From: Lasiosphaeris hirsuta
Taxonomy: Eukaryota > Ascomycota > Sordariomycetes > Sordariales > Lasiosphaeriaceae
Reading direction: 5' to 3'
Length of the DNA stretch: 64,000 bases
Assembly (NCBI GenBank): GCA_030549175.1
Contig: JAUKUA010000005.1
Location: 3,782,001-3,846,000, forward strand
The notes below the pieces were generated by a model. The model saw nothing but the letters and a program-made list of their open reading frames with translations. It ran no database searches and was not told the DNA's origin. Positions 30,269-42,311 of the stretch are shown one piece after another. The position numbers and the translations under genes are program-made. Within the stretch, counting starts at the first letter, position 1; each line of letters opens with the position of its first letter.

Positions 30269-31922
30269 CTAGACGGTGAGCTTGGAGCCGTGGTAAATCC
30301 GCTGGGGGTTGAACCGCCAATAATCCGCACGCTTCGGGTCCATGGAAAGGGACTTGATCTCCTCGGCGGTCCTGACTACACCATAGTCTCCATCCGTCCG
30401 CTCCGGGAAGCCCTCAAAAGACTTGGCAAAGGTAGCAACCGAGTGAGCGACCAACTATCCCATCATTGTCAGGTCAGCATGTCGTCATGGGCACTTGAGC
30501 TCTCGAGAGACTCACCTTTGTGTTCAACTCCCACGCCGTCAAGTTCAAGTTGTGGACATTGTCGCACAGCGCATGGTAGCAGACATCATAAGGCACGCCA
30601 TCCTCACCACCGAACATGGCCACCTCCCTCTCCGTCTTGATGCCCTCGGCACCCGTGGCAATGCCGCCGCCGGGGATGCCGCTCCTGATGAAGCCGTCGT
30701 AGTCACTGCGCCCATCAAACGGGATGAAGGTGTAGTTGACGCCCTGCTTCTTGTACCAGTCGACATAGAGGTCGCGTAGCTGCTCCGACCCGACGGGGTT
30801 GACGTTGTTGCGGGCATCGTAGACCTGGTAGGCAAAGTTGGGGCTGGCCAGCATGTCGTAGTCCATAAACAGGCGGATCTTCTTGTTCTCCTCGGCGGGC
30901 AGCACATCGACGTAGTAGTCGGACCCCAGCAGGCCCTCCTCCTCGCCGGCCCACCAGGCGAAGCGCACGCAGTTGTTGACGGTGAAGTTGGTCAGCTGCG
31001 ACGCCACCTCGAGCAGCGTCAAGCTGCCCGACCCGTCGTCGTTGATCCCCGGGCCCTCGGGGACCGAGTCGGAGTGGCCGCCGAGCATGACACAGTTCTC
31101 CGGGTCGCCCTGGGTGGTCTGCGCGATGATGTTGTGCGTGATGACCGTCTCGACCTCGGCGTCAATGTACGCCGTGGCCGGCACCCTGTCGCCCGCCTTC
31201 AGCTCGGCAATGTACTTTGCCGCCTCGGTGCCCGACAAGCCAAACGTCGCGACGTGGTGCTTCGAGGGCGTGCCGAGGGTGCCGGCCACGGGGCCGTGCT
31301 CGTAGTTGTACACGACGGCGGCCACGGCGCCCGCCTTGCCGGCGAGGGCCGACTTGGTGCCGAAGGGGCACACGCCGCGCTTGATGAAGGCGATGTTGCC
31401 AGCGACCGCCTTCGGGTAGTCGGCGGCCTCGCAGCCGTCGTTGGCGACCAAGACGAGGTCGCCGTCGACGGGCTCCTTGTGCTTGGTCGGCGGGGTCAGG
31501 GCCATCGGGGACGCCGAGCGCGGCACATCGCGGTCGATGATCAGACGGGACTCAAAGACGTTGCCCGACACGGCGGGGAAGGGCTGGCGGGAGAGGGTGT
31601 AGTAGCCGCCGAGCTCCTGCAGCGACTTGTAGATGTACTTGAGGGTGCCCCTGTGGCCCTTGCTGCCGATGACACGCGTCGGGTGGTTGTACTCGTCCTC
31701 GCCCAGCTTGGCGATCTTGTAGAGGTGCTTTGCGCGGGCGAGCAGGGCGGCGGTGCTGATGGTGGACTGGAGAGCCTCCGAGTCAATCAGCGGCTTCTTG
31801 GACGCGCCAATTCCAATTGGCGCCTGCTCCGCTGTCGCGTCGTTGAGAATGGGCTTTTGCTGCAGGGCCGAGGCACTCGCAAGAGCGACCAGGCCGCTGA
31901 GGGCGAGTCCTTTGAGTCCCAT
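30269..31922 (-). CDS. M28 zinc aminopeptidase with PA domain (leucine aminopeptidase 2/aminopeptidase Y type)
   Basis: Exons 31922-30516 and 30454-30269; the 61-bp GTGAGT intron falls after ...AWELNTK and the second exon adds LVAHSVATFAKSFEGFP. Total 530 residues. It begins with a signal peptide (MGLKGLALSGLVALASASA). A PA domain (about 130-240, LVLVANDGCEAADYPKAVAGNIAFIKRGVCPFGTK) precedes the M28 domain. The two-zinc site is complete: GGHSDSVPEGPGINDDGSG (His, Asp), WAGEEEGLLGSDYYV (Glu-Glu), MDYDMLASPN (Asp) and CYHALCDNVHNL (His). Several NxT/S sites suggest glycosylation. Role: release of N-terminal amino acids from peptides outside the cell or in the vacuole. Confidence 0.92.
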
Positions 31923-32893
31923 CGCGATATCTTTGACTTTGACGGAATTGATGGATGACGGGAAAGGAAAGCGCGACGTCGGACGGAGGTTGAGCTGGAC
32001 GGCCTCGCATGGGGTCGAGCTTTCGAGACAAGTCAAGTCACTCTTGTTGCCGAGCCGACACAAGCAAGCGATAAGCTGCTTTGGGTATGGTGCGGTACGT
32101 GCGATAAGATGCGGATCAGATGCCGATAAGATTGGCAAATGGGCGGCAAATGGGCAAAAATGGGCAGATTGGCGATGGGTTGTGGAGGCAGCCAGTGGGG
32201 CGCAGACTGTGCCCCTCATGTCACCCCGCCTCCCCCTCACGTTCAACCCTGGCCTGGCCAAATGCAGGGGAGGCCGCCATGAACAACCAACGCTCTTGCT
32301 CTTGTGGGTTGGGATGATGAGCCTGTGCATTCCCGTCCCCCGCTTGGTGTCGTAAGTTTCGTTTCGTCAATGTCGAATATGTCTTGGATGTCACGCGTGA
32401 TGCGACTGCTGCCCAGCTGGAGCCTGTAGCCTGGCCACTAATGCAGGGTTCCTAGGACTCCTGCACTACCGTTGATGCACCACGAACTCTGCAGCGCAAG
32501 ACAGATCGACTCTCATAGGTAGGCTGGTTGGCTGGCAAGTTCGCAGGGGGGGGGGGGGGGCTAAAATTGCAGTGTTCCCTCCGTTTCCCGATTGACTGCA
32601 GCGGAACATTTTTGAACCCCAGGTTTAGCATCAATCCCCACATCGAGGTCAGGGCTAAAATCGCAGTGCTGAAAATCACCAGTAGTGAATAAAATATCAA
32701 ATCGTTGGGGTATCTATGGTATTTTGTAGGACATGGACCAATCTATGCGTAATCCGTCCGGCCCGTCTATTCCAGCCTTCCATAACCTGGGTATCACTAA
32801 AACCTGCGCAGATGTGCGCCGTAACCCAGAACCAAACCAGCCGCCCCAAAGCCAAGCCAGCCACACGCCCCCCCCCCCCTTCCATGTCCCACA
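31923..32893. other. Intergenic region
   Basis: Promoter of the M28 gene and spacer. A run of 14 G at about 32547-32560 and a C run at about 32867-32879. No gene recognised. Confidence 0.4.
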
Positions 32894-34287
32894 TCACCAG
32901 AGCCCAGAGTCTTCCGAGTCCTCAACCGTCGCGTGCATCGCGCGATTTCCCCTCACTTGCAGAGCCTCAAAATCGGTCCTCAGATTTTGGTAGCGGACCT
33001 TCCACTCGTCCCGCTCTCTGGCCACTTGGTCGTCCCTCTCGGCCATCCGCTTCCCCCTCTCCCGCTCCTGCTCCCGATCGTGCCTCAGGCACAGGTCCAT
33101 CTCCCCCTCCTCCTCCTCCTCCTCCTCCTCCTCTTCCTCCTCACCCTCGCCGTAGTGCACGCTCAGCCTCCCGTGCCGACACCCCTCCCTGACGCAGGCA
33201 TGTCTCTCCCCGCAGAACCCACCGCCCTCGTACCGCGCCACCAGCCCGCACTGCTTGACGCTGCACGCATGCTCGGAGCAGACCGACCCCTTGCCGTCGG
33301 CGCCGCGGTTGGTGCACGACCCGACGGGGCAGGCGTCCGCCGACTTCTCGCGGGGCGGGCTCTGGTCGCCGTGGTTGCCGCAGTAGAAGGACGGGTTCCT
33401 GCGCGCGTAGACGCATCCGACGACCCGGCAGGCGTGGGCGGCGCAGAAGATGGAGTGGATGTCGTCAGGCCGCGCGATGGGCGAGAAGCACGTGTCAAAG
33501 GTGCACTTGTGCACGACGCACAGGGTGCCGCCGCCGGGGAAGCGCTCGCCGGCGCAGCCCGGCAGCCGGCAGCCGTGATCGAGGCAGAAGGCGTCGGCCG
33601 GGTGGAGCTTGCGGCTGCCGCAGAAGCACTTGGAGGCGCGGCGGGACAGCGGGTGCTCGGCGCACCGGTTGTTGGCCCGGGCCTGGTTCGGGCACGCGTC
33701 CACCCCGCACGTGTGCTGCTTGCAGTAGCTGCTGTCGGCGTCGGCGTGCGGCGCCGATGCGCACCCGACGGCGGCGCACTCGACGTGGGCGCGGCACCGC
33801 TTCTGGAGGAGGTCGTAGATGCCGGACTTGCAGTTGGCCTTGGTGCAGCGGTGCGTGTCGCAGAACCACGGGAAGGCCGCGCCGTCGTAGTAGCCCTCCT
33901 CGCGGCACCCGCGGGCGGCGCACGTCATGTCTGTGAAGAACATGTTAGCTGGGGTAGACCAAAAAAGAGGTTAAAAAAGGTCCGACGTACGCTCAATGCA
34001 GTATTTTTCCCCGCTCTCCCGCGCCATATTGCAGTGGTAGCCGTCCTCGAGGGAGACGGTTCTCTCGCATGTGTCTGGAGCCGTGTTAGTCTACTAGACT
34101 CGCTTAGAAATTAGGGTGCGGGGTTCGTACGGTCGAAGCAGAATCGCGAGTACAGCTTTTGGCCCTGGAGGCGGGCGTGGCACCGCTTCTTATGGCAGCC
34201 ATTCACCTGGCAAGCTCTGATCCCATCGGATGGGGGTGCTGAGGAGTAGGAGGTGCCGGAAAAGTAGGTCGCTTCTGACTGCGGCAT
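32894..34287 (-). CDS. Tandem Cys/His-module protein with acidic tract and coiled-coil tail
   Basis: Three exons: 34287-34131, 34074-33991 and 33930-32894, total 425 residues. Nearly the whole chain is repeats of about 28-38 residues built as C-x4-C ... FC-x2-H-x-C, for example CAARGCREEG...FCDTHRC, CAAVGCASAP...YCKQHTC, CRLPGCAGER...LCVVHKC, CRVVGCVYAR...YCGNHGD and CSVKQCGLVA...FCGERHAC. I count about ten modules, with CxxxxC and CxxH pairs suggesting one zinc per module; the pattern recalls WRKY19-like zinc-finger repeats. After the modules come an unbroken acidic run of about 14 Glu, then a charged helix (EQERERGKRMAERDDQVARERDEW...) likely to be a coiled coil. No signal peptide. Probably an intracellular scaffold or nucleic-acid/protein binder; function unknown. 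Confidence 0.8.
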
Positions 34288-36748
34288 GTGTGTGGTCGAC
34301 AGCGTTGCTGATGTGGGGTTGTTGTATTGGGGTCGCGGGTGCAAGATGGGCTGCTTGCGATGGAGATGGAAAGAATGGTCTACGAATAGGCAATCGATAC
34401 GTTTGCGCTTGTTTGCGTGCTTGTTGTAGGCCTGGTAGTAGACAAACTTGATATATAGAGATCAGTGCATCGCAAAGATAAGATGCGGATAGCCTCAAGA
34501 CGGCAGCAGAGGGGCCTGCTCTTCTTATAAGACGATTGATGATAGGCCTTTGGCCTGGGCCGACAGAGAGGTCAGTCTCGCTCGAATCGAATTGAGGCAG
34601 CCACCACGGGTAGCTTGCAGGCAGTGTGCACAAGGGTGGGGTGCCTGATGCGATGCGATGCGATACAACGGGGGGCTTGCGCATTATGCTTGGCGGGTGC
34701 CGTGGGGCAGCCTGGGGCCTGGGGCCTGGAGCCTGGGGCCTGGGGCAGAAAGCCTTACCAGCTTACTGCGGCGGCAGCGGTGCGGAGTTTTCGCTTTAGA
34801 TCCCAAATTCGCAAATTCGCAAAGTTGGTGGCTGTGCCCACTCCATTTCCTCTACCTGTTGCAAGCCCCTCTCCCTCTCACCGAGCCACTCGGCGCCATG
34901 TTTCGTCCGAACCGGCCATGAAGTCATGCAATGAGCCCTCCCATGACCCAGAAACTGGCGCCAACACCCGACATGTCCTGTCTCCTGAGCGTCGTGTTGT
35001 CTTTCAGTCCAGGTCGCTGCACTACCAACACGGGCCCACCGCAATCCGGCGTAGGACGAGACGGCAGACGGTGTGTTGCGTCAGCTCGACGCGTTGGTCG
35101 CTCCTTCGCCGACAGGCTGTTTTTTTTTTTTCATATTTTCGTGGTGGCACAAGACACAAGCACAAGTCGAATGGAAACATGGAATCGTAGCAACCACCAG
35201 CAGGCAATGTCGCGAGGCTGTTATGCAGCAAACGACCACGGCATCGCAACGGGTGTGTTGTGCTGAAATTCCGACTGCAGCCAGCGATGGCCGGAACAAC
35301 ATGACCACGGGAAGGACTCGGAAGCCGAGAGAACCAAATTGATCGCACACCCCATGGACCCAAACGGTCAGAATTCAGCCGCAGCTGGATGCCGTAAAAG
35401 ACAAGAAGAGGGGGGGTGAGGGTAGTAGCCAAGGAGCAGGACAACAAGGCTGTGGGCGGCTAACGCGACTGAATTTGCACGAGTTGGGTGTTGGCTGATG
35501 ATTCGTGGCTGTTAAGCCTCTCGCATTTCATTTGACCTTGCTCGGTCTGCTCCGGTGTGTGTCCTGCGTCGTCATGCAGTTCTTTGTTGAGAACTTGAGC
35601 CGGAACCAAGCTGTGTGGCGAGTTGATTCAACAGCAGGAGTCAAGTGTCGGCCGCCGTAGGTGGCCGAGTCGCTCGGTTGCCTTGGCTCAATATCCGCAA
35701 TTGCCGACTCCTCAGAGGGTCGGGAAGCAGCACAGCATGCCAAAATGTGATAAGTCAGGGGGTCGTCGCAAGGCTCTGGACGGCTTCGCGGCAGTAAACC
35801 CGAACAGGACCTCTCCGCCACAGAAGCTGCCATTCAAAAATTTCTGTCTGGATCCGCATGTGTACGAATCTGACCACATCAAGGCTATGTTGTGGGAGAA
35901 AACCCTAATAAGAGAGGTTGAAGCTTCCGAAGTTTCCTGTTACAGGTTGGAGGTATGCATGTACCTTATGTAGGACTTGGAGCTAACAAGGGGATTTTGC
36001 CATCTTATTAGTATGAGGCATTACACGCCCGACGCTTCCGGCGCTTCTCTCTTGCTTTATCAAAAGAGAACCTTAGGTCTCTAACAACACCAACAATTAG
36101 GTACGAATGAGATCCAAGTGGCAACTACCTGTTTAGTCACCCCCCACAACATTTTCTGACCAAGTCCGCATTAGTCGCAAAACCTGAGTAGGGGGTGAGG
36201 AAAAGCTAGCACCTCCCTGAGCCGAGGTGAGTTCGGCTATAGTTACCGTGATTCAAAATCGGGCCGCTCCTGAACCCAGTTTTGGGACACCAGTCCACCA
36301 AGTACTACCGTTTTCCTTTGTCCCATACAAGCAACCGCCGTTAACAGACTCACCGAAACTACCGCTCGTTCTCAGAGCGTAGCTCTAACGACCCGAGTCA
36401 CCCTCTCAGTGTGCACAACCAGCTCGTGTCTCTGGGATAAGACCCAGTCTAAGCTCCCAACAATGTCGAATCGTACTCTGATCTGCAAATCAGAAACTTC
36501 GCGCAGATGTTGGGGGAACCAACACGCAGGCTTTTGCCTTGCCAGTTTGACAACTCCACTGCCCCAGAACTCCGACCCCAGCCCAGTTTACCCACAGAGG
36601 TTGGGCAAAGAAGACATGCGCTCGCGACAAAGATCACCAATCGGAGGTACACTGAACAGCCCCTTCTCGAATTTCAGAACTGTTAATAACTGGCTCTAGC
36701 CCAAGATCATACATAATCGCCACACATCCCTCCTCTTTCGCCGCCGAG
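34288..36748. other. Gene-free stretch
   Basis: Upstream of the Cys/His-module gene and downstream of the protease gene. GGGGCCT-type tandem units at about 34708-34745; runs of T at about 35120-35131. An ATG-started frame at about 35738-35971 has no recognisable domain. No RNA gene recognised. Confidence 0.4.
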
Positions 36749-38886
36749 TTAGTACTCAGCTCCAAGGATCCGAACTTCCAGAATCTCTCCCCCTGACTGT
36801 TGGATGATGCTCTTGAAGATATCCTCTATCGGGGTCACGAGAGCATATGGTCTGCCGTCAACCTGCTGAGGCGTGTTTCCAGTAAAAACCAACCCCAGCA
36901 CGTGTCCGTCCTTGCCCCAAACTACTGAACCGGAGTCGCCCCTATTTGCGAACAACCCATCGTCATGGATACGAAAGAACATGAACTCCGTAGACTTTAG
37001 ATTGTCAGCGTTCCGACCCATGTACTTCTCCTCTTCAATGATGCAATCCATCTTGATATCGGTCCATTGACCAACCGTAGCTTTTGTCGAGGCTCCATTC
37101 TTGAAAACACGATCGACGGGCTGAAGATCTAGGTAGATCGACCTGAGTTGAGGCTTCAGCTCAGCTCCAAAGGTATGGGGACTGGGCCATGTCTGGGCAT
37201 TGTAGCCGTTAGAGACCCAATCCGCCTTCTCCGGAAGTTTGTTGCCGCCGATACGATCATCGGAAATGGGTTGGACCAATGCCCAGTCCAAACGGCCGTT
37301 GGAATCTGTACGATTCAGGTAGCCGGAAGCAGAGACGACATGGCCAAGATACTCTCTACCACTGTCAAAAAAGGCGAGGACGTCGTTAAGTCCTACTTTG
37401 ACATTGTCACAGGGGTAATTATGCCTCTCGTTGTTCGCAATCTCATACTTCAACTCGTTGACCGTGAAGTTATGCTTCATGCGGGAGGGATGCTCCACTC
37501 GCAGGGTGTCGCGATGCAAGCCGTCAACGCTCAGCCCAAAGCGGTCAGCATTCCATAAGTCAGAGTTTGGAATAGGCTTGCTGGTTACTGGGCGAATGGC
37601 TACCTTACCGGTTGTCTCCTCAGGTATATCAGGAGCTGGAGCAAGTTCGACTTGTCTAGAGAGCAGAGTATATCCATCAAGACAAGGCCGGATAACATGA
37701 TAGTTGGTAAGTGCCATTTTTACCCAGCCTTTACCCCTGACATTAACCTGGAGCCAGCACCCCAAGGTACCTACCATGGGATTACATCGCTGTCCGTCAT
37801 CGCTACGAGTGATGTAGTGTCCCGCAGAAATGTCATCTCCAAGCATGACTCCTGTCTTGTATGGAGTGTTGAGCATGTAGTCATAGTCTTTCTTTCTTTC
37901 ATCGATCTCTTGACGGCTAAGGTTGGGTGGTAGGAGGTTGAAGGCGTAATGTCCCATGAGATTATGCTCGAGATGGACGTGGAGGCCAAGCTGGAACTTG
38001 TCCACCTCTTCTTGCATTTGCTTCAGCACAATCGGCCAAGTTTTCTGGCGGGATGTATAGTCAACCGAGACATAGACAGTCTTAGGGTTTCTGCTATACT
38101 CGTTGAACCCAAGCTCGAAAAGGGCAATAGCTGTCATGCGGCCTCGGGTTGAATCGTATCTCTCCAAGAGGTCGTAAATTCTAGCTTTGATCTTGGGCCA
38201 CTCTGACTTAATTCTTTCGTACGCCGGATCGGCGGTATCCAAGGGCGCGCAGTACTTGAGCCTAAGCAAGTCCCGTGCGATCATCTCAACACTAATGTCA
38301 ATAAATCGTGCACCGAAAGAGCTAGAGACTCGCTCGTCTACATTGAAAGGTTGTCAGTTGTTTACCTACAGATTACATTTCATCATGTCACTTACCGATG
38401 TAAATCTTCAGCCTTCGCACGACCTGCTCCCATGTTTGTCTCGAGGCTTCCGTCCACTCGTCTACTACAATCAGGACTGTAGGCTGAGAGTCCCACCGGT
38501 CATCACGGAATTCTATACATTTCAGTTTTCCACGTAGCTCAGGTATGATTCTCGGGCTTTGGTTAAAACATACCGCGCGCTGTGATAGAAACACTCAATG
38601 TTTCGGCGGGGATGTCGCACTGCATTGCGAATTGGATGGCCTGTTGCTGAAACTCATCCCCAAACTCGGTTTTGATGCCCATGCACTCTTGGCTGCCGGC
38701 GAAGCTGGTGAGAGGCAGAGGCCGCGGCGGCGTGACAACCCTAAGATCGACGTTGGAGATGTCGAAAGTGCCAATGTTGCTCTCACTCTCACTCGAGGCC
38801 TCTGTCCGGCGGGATCTTCTCGTTGAGCCCGAGGCCGTCGAAGGGGGAGTGGGTAAGCCACTCGGGTCTCTATTATGGCCGGACAT
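36749..38886 (-). CDS. Trypsin-fold serine protease-like protein, intracellular
   Basis: Exons 38886-38574, 38512-38396 and 38337-36749, total 672 residues. The C-terminal part has a chymotrypsin-type catalytic triad: His357 in LTNYHVIRP, Asp494 in GRLDWALVQP and Ser612 in NRGDSGSVVWG, followed by HVLGLVFTG as in the substrate-pocket strand. The first 350 residues form a large extra region: a Ser/Pro-rich start (DPSGLPTPPSTASGS), then an alpha/beta segment (QPTVLIVVDEWTEASRQTW...) and EVDKFQLGLHVHLEHN just before the protease. No signal peptide or propeptide is visible, so it likely acts inside the cell. Family knowledge: fungi carry such proteases, some joined to or near NLR-type genes. Its targets are unknown. 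It is divergently placed from the catalase gene. Confidence 0.85.
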
Positions 38887-39020
38887 AATGGTTTCTCTCG
38901 TTGGAAATGGGGGAGGGGAATTGAGGGAGAAGGAATGGTCAGAAGGGGGAGAAGGAAATTGAGAGAGAAGGAATTGTTGGAAGGGGGGAGGGGAATTGAG
39001 AGAGAAGGATCCGTGCACCA
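38887..39020. repeat. GGGGGAGGGGAATTGAGAGAGAAGGA imperfect tandem repeats
   Basis: About three copies of a roughly 38-40-bp purine-rich unit (GGGAGGGGAATTGAG, then AGAGAAGGA) directly upstream of the protease start codon, thus in its leader or core promoter. Purely sequence-based. Confidence 0.7.
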
Positions 39021-39839
39021 CTGCGAAAGATTTTTCCCAGTGTGGGGCTTAAGTTGTTAGAAATTTACTTTGAGGGCACCAAGCTGTCGCCAGAGGATAT
39101 TGAATTTTGGGAAACAAACAGGCTCGACCTGGTGGAAAGAAAGGATAAGTTTATCAAGAGGAGACTGACGACAGATGATCTGGCCGGCCTGATTGATCGC
39201 GAGGGCGGAGGCTTGCCTGCGCCCGTCATCATCCCAAGTCGTCGAACAACCCCACCCCCAATGCAGCTCGGTGAAACTCGACGATAAAACTGTCGATGAA
39301 AAGGTAACCGAGATGGAAAGCGCTTCTGATTTGAGAGGTGTGCCATCAGGAAGTTCGAGCTGAGCGGAAGGAACAAGTGTTGTGCAAGGCAACGTAATGC
39401 TAGGATAATGCGAGATATAGTGCCCACCCCCAGTTGGAATAGGAATAATGATCTGCCATGGACGAATCGCGCCTTCCCTTTCAGTTTCCAATTTTCTTTT
39501 CCTGCAATCGCCATGATGACAGCTACTACTTAGAGGGCTGTTTTCCCCCTTTTCGCAGTGAACCTGAGTTAGCCGTCTCCGCTTCCCCTTCTCCAATTCC
39601 TTGGCTCCTATTTGCAGGAGCACAATCTCCGCCAACCCCAAATGCATGACATCAGAATGTCGTCGACATGTTTTCTTTGTTTCGCGCCGCGGTCGCAACA
39701 CCACCTCCACTTGCCCTCGGTGCCTGCAATCGACGGGCAGATCACCTCCGGCCTGTTGGAACAACGAGCAGCATGGCCCTCAACCCCGCAGTCCACCGCT
39801 GGTCCATCCCCTCGCCCCCTGCGACAATCCACCACTCGT
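39021..39839. other. Intergenic region between protease and catalase genes
   Basis: Shared upstream region of two divergent genes. An ATG-less open stretch at 39042-39287 (KLLEIYFEGTKLSPEDIEFWETN...) looks protein-like but is short and starts without ATG; it may be a gene fragment. Confidence 0.35.
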
Positions 39840-39847
39840 TGACGTCA
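39840..39847 (+). promoter_or_regulatory. Full CRE palindrome TGACGTCA upstream of catalase
   Basis: Perfect 8-bp ATF/CREB consensus, 132 bp before the catalase start and 40 bp before its TATA box. In Neurospora, the ATF-1 bZIP factor acting under the OS-2 MAP kinase controls cat-1; the site here fits that but binding is inferred. Confidence 0.55.
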
Positions 39848-39887
39848 TGACCTGAAGCGCTGAACCAACGATCCAAACACCACCTCG

Positions 39888-39894
39888 TATATAT
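39888..39894 (+). promoter_or_regulatory. TATA box of catalase gene
   Basis: TATATAT, 85 bp before the start codon. Consistent position for a core promoter. Confidence 0.55.
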
Positions 39895-39978
39895 CCCGCC
39901 GTCTACACTTCCAGCTCTGCAAACGTGTTTAAACCCCTTTTCTCACCACACCTCTCTCTCACCACACACTGCGACTAC

Positions 39979-42311
39979 ATGGCCGGCATCATCCCCGACA
40001 CGTTCCACAAAGCACAATCCGCAATCATGGGTTCCAAAGGCGACAAGATCTCGGACCTCAGCCAAGACACCAAGGAGATGTCGGAAAAGGACCGTTTGAC
40101 CACCGACTATGGTGTCAAGCAGACCAATCCGGAGGATTGGCTCAAGGTTGTCAGCGAGGACAAAACAGGACCCATGCTCCTTGAGGACTCCTTTGCTCGC
40201 GAAAGGGTGGGTTTTGGCAATCGGCGGTCTACCACTATTCAGAAATTGACGTTGCACACGTTTTAGATCCATAGGTTCGACCACGAACGCATTCCCGAGC
40301 GCGTTGTTCACGCCCGTGGCAGCGGCGCCTTTGGCAAGTTCAAGGTTTACGAGAGCGCCGAGGACGTTACCTTCGCCCCTGTTTTGACCGACACTTCGCG
40401 AGAGACACCGGTTTTTGTCCGTTTCTCCACCGTTTTGGGAAGCCGGGGCAGTGCCGATACCGTTCGTGACGTCCGCGGTTTTGCCATCAAATTTTATACG
40501 GAAGAGGGCAACTGGGACATTGTGGGAAACGACATTCCTGTATTCTTCATCCAGGACGCCATCAAGTTCCCCGATATTATTCACGCCGGCAAGCCCGAAC
40601 CGCACAACGAGGTACCGCAGGCGCAATCGGCGCACAACAATTTTTGGGATTTCCAGTTTAGCCACACCGAAGCAACACACATGTTTATGTGGGCGGTAAG
40701 TAACGACCGCGGCATTGGAGCGATTCAGGGGAGCGACATGACTAACTCTAGACAAAGATGAGTGATAGAGGTATCCCACGCTCGTACCGCATGATGCAGG
40801 GCTTCGGTGTCAACACTTTCACCCTTCTCAATGCCAGGGGCGAGCGCCATTTTGTCAAGTTTATCTTCACCCCTGAGCTGGGCGTGCATTCCTTAGTATG
40901 GGACGAGGCCCTGAAGCTCGCAGGTCAGGATCCTGATTTCCACCGCAAGGACCTCTGGGAGGCCATTGAGAACGGCGCGTTTCCGAAGTGGAAGTTTGGC
41001 ATCCAGGTCATCCCTGAGGCCGACGAGCACAATTTCGACTTTGACATTCTTGATGCCACCAAGGTATGGCCTGAAGACCTGGTGCCCACCCGCTACATTG
41101 GCGAGCTCGAGCTTAACCGCAACGTCGACGAGTTTTTTACCCAAACCGAGCAGGTTGCCTTCTGCACTAGCCACGCCGTCCCGGGTATCGGCTTCTCAAA
41201 CGACCCCCTTCTCCAGGGCCGCAACTTCAGCTACTTCGATACTCAGCTCTCCCGCCTCGGTACCAACTGGCAAGAACTGCCCATCAACCGCCCGGTTTGC
41301 CCCGTTATGAACTTCAACCGCGACGGTGCCATGCGCCACACCATCACCAAGGGCACCGTCAACTACTGGCCCAACCGCTTCGAGCACGCTAAGCCTGCAA
41401 CGAACGAGGAAGGCGGCTACGTCGAGTACGCCGAGAAGATGGCGGGCATCAAGGCGCGCGCCCGCAGCACCAAGTTCAGGGAGCACTTCAGCCAGGCCCA
41501 GCTCTTTTGGAACAGCATGTCCCCAATCGAGCGGAACCACATCACCAACGCGCTCGCGTTTGAGCTCGATCACTGTGAAGATTCCGTCGTGTACGAGCGT
41601 ATGGTGAATCGCCTGACGGATATTGACCTCGGGCTAGCGCAGGCCGTCGCCGGGATGGTCGGCGGCGAAATGCCCACCGAGGCCAACCGGCCGAACCACG
41701 GCCTCCGGGCGCCCGGACTCAGCCAGACCGAGTTCCCAGGGGCCACGCCAACAATCAAGTCGCGCCGCATCGCCATCATTGTTGCGGATGGGTACGATCC
41801 CGTCGCCTACGCCGCTGCCTACAGTGCTATCTCGGCCGGCATGGCTATTCCCCTCGTCATCAGCACCAGGCGCAGCAAGATCACGGCGGCAGGAGGTTCC
41901 TCATCGGTGATGCCACATCATCACCTGGAAGGATTCCGCTCCACCATGGTCGACGCACTTTTCATCCCCGGCGGCGAGCAGTCGGTTAACACCCTGGCGA
42001 AGAGTGGCCGCGCGATGCACTGGATCCGCGAAGCCTTTGGTCATCTGAAGGCGATTGGAGCCACGGGTGAGGCAGTTGAGCTGGTGAGGTACGCAGTGGC
42101 GCTGCCGCAGGTGACGGTTTCGGCCTCGGGTGACGTCATGGAGAGTTACGGAGTTGTTACGCTTCGGCAGACGATGCCGGAGAGCTTCAAGGAAGTAGTG
42201 CAAATTGCCAAGGGCACCAAGGCGTTTATGGAAGAGTTCTTCTTTGCTATTGCGCAGCACAGGAATTGGGATAGGGAGTTGGACGGTTTACACAACCAGG
42301 TTGGGTTTTAG
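39979..42311 (+). CDS. cat-1: Large-subunit catalase (CAT-1 type)
   Basis: Exons 39979-40206, 40267-40695 and 40758-42311, total 736 residues, the usual size of Neurospora CAT-1. The enzyme splits hydrogen peroxide using heme. Exon 2 begins [18 protein letters not shown], which carries the catalytic His (residue 91); the distal Asn is in [13 protein letters not shown], and the proximal heme-Tyr block is [16 protein letters not shown]-terminal DJ-1/PfpI-like domain (about 575-720: [38 protein letters not shown]) lacks the catalytic cysteine, as in other large catalases. There is no signal peptide, unlike secreted CAT-3-type enzymes. Introns are 60 and 62 bp. The acceptor at 40757 (AAAG) was preferred because it gives [20 protein letters not shown], the conserved wording. 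Confidence 0.96.

Noticed and set aside
31074..31958. 294-codon + strand frame over the M28 gene
   Set aside because: Antisense shadow; the minus strand holds all zinc ligands.
35738..35971. 78-codon ATG-started frame
   Set aside because: No domain, no leader, no splice signals and no support from neighbours.
39042..39287. Possible 81-codon gene KLLEIYFEGTKLSPEDIEFW...
   Set aside because: No ATG start, no splice partner and no family match; left as a possible fragment only.
40747..40757. Earlier catalase acceptor (TCTAG at 40751) adding Thr-Lys
   Set aside because: The AAAG acceptor gives the conserved MFMWAMSDRG; the earlier one inserts two residues in an invariant stretch.
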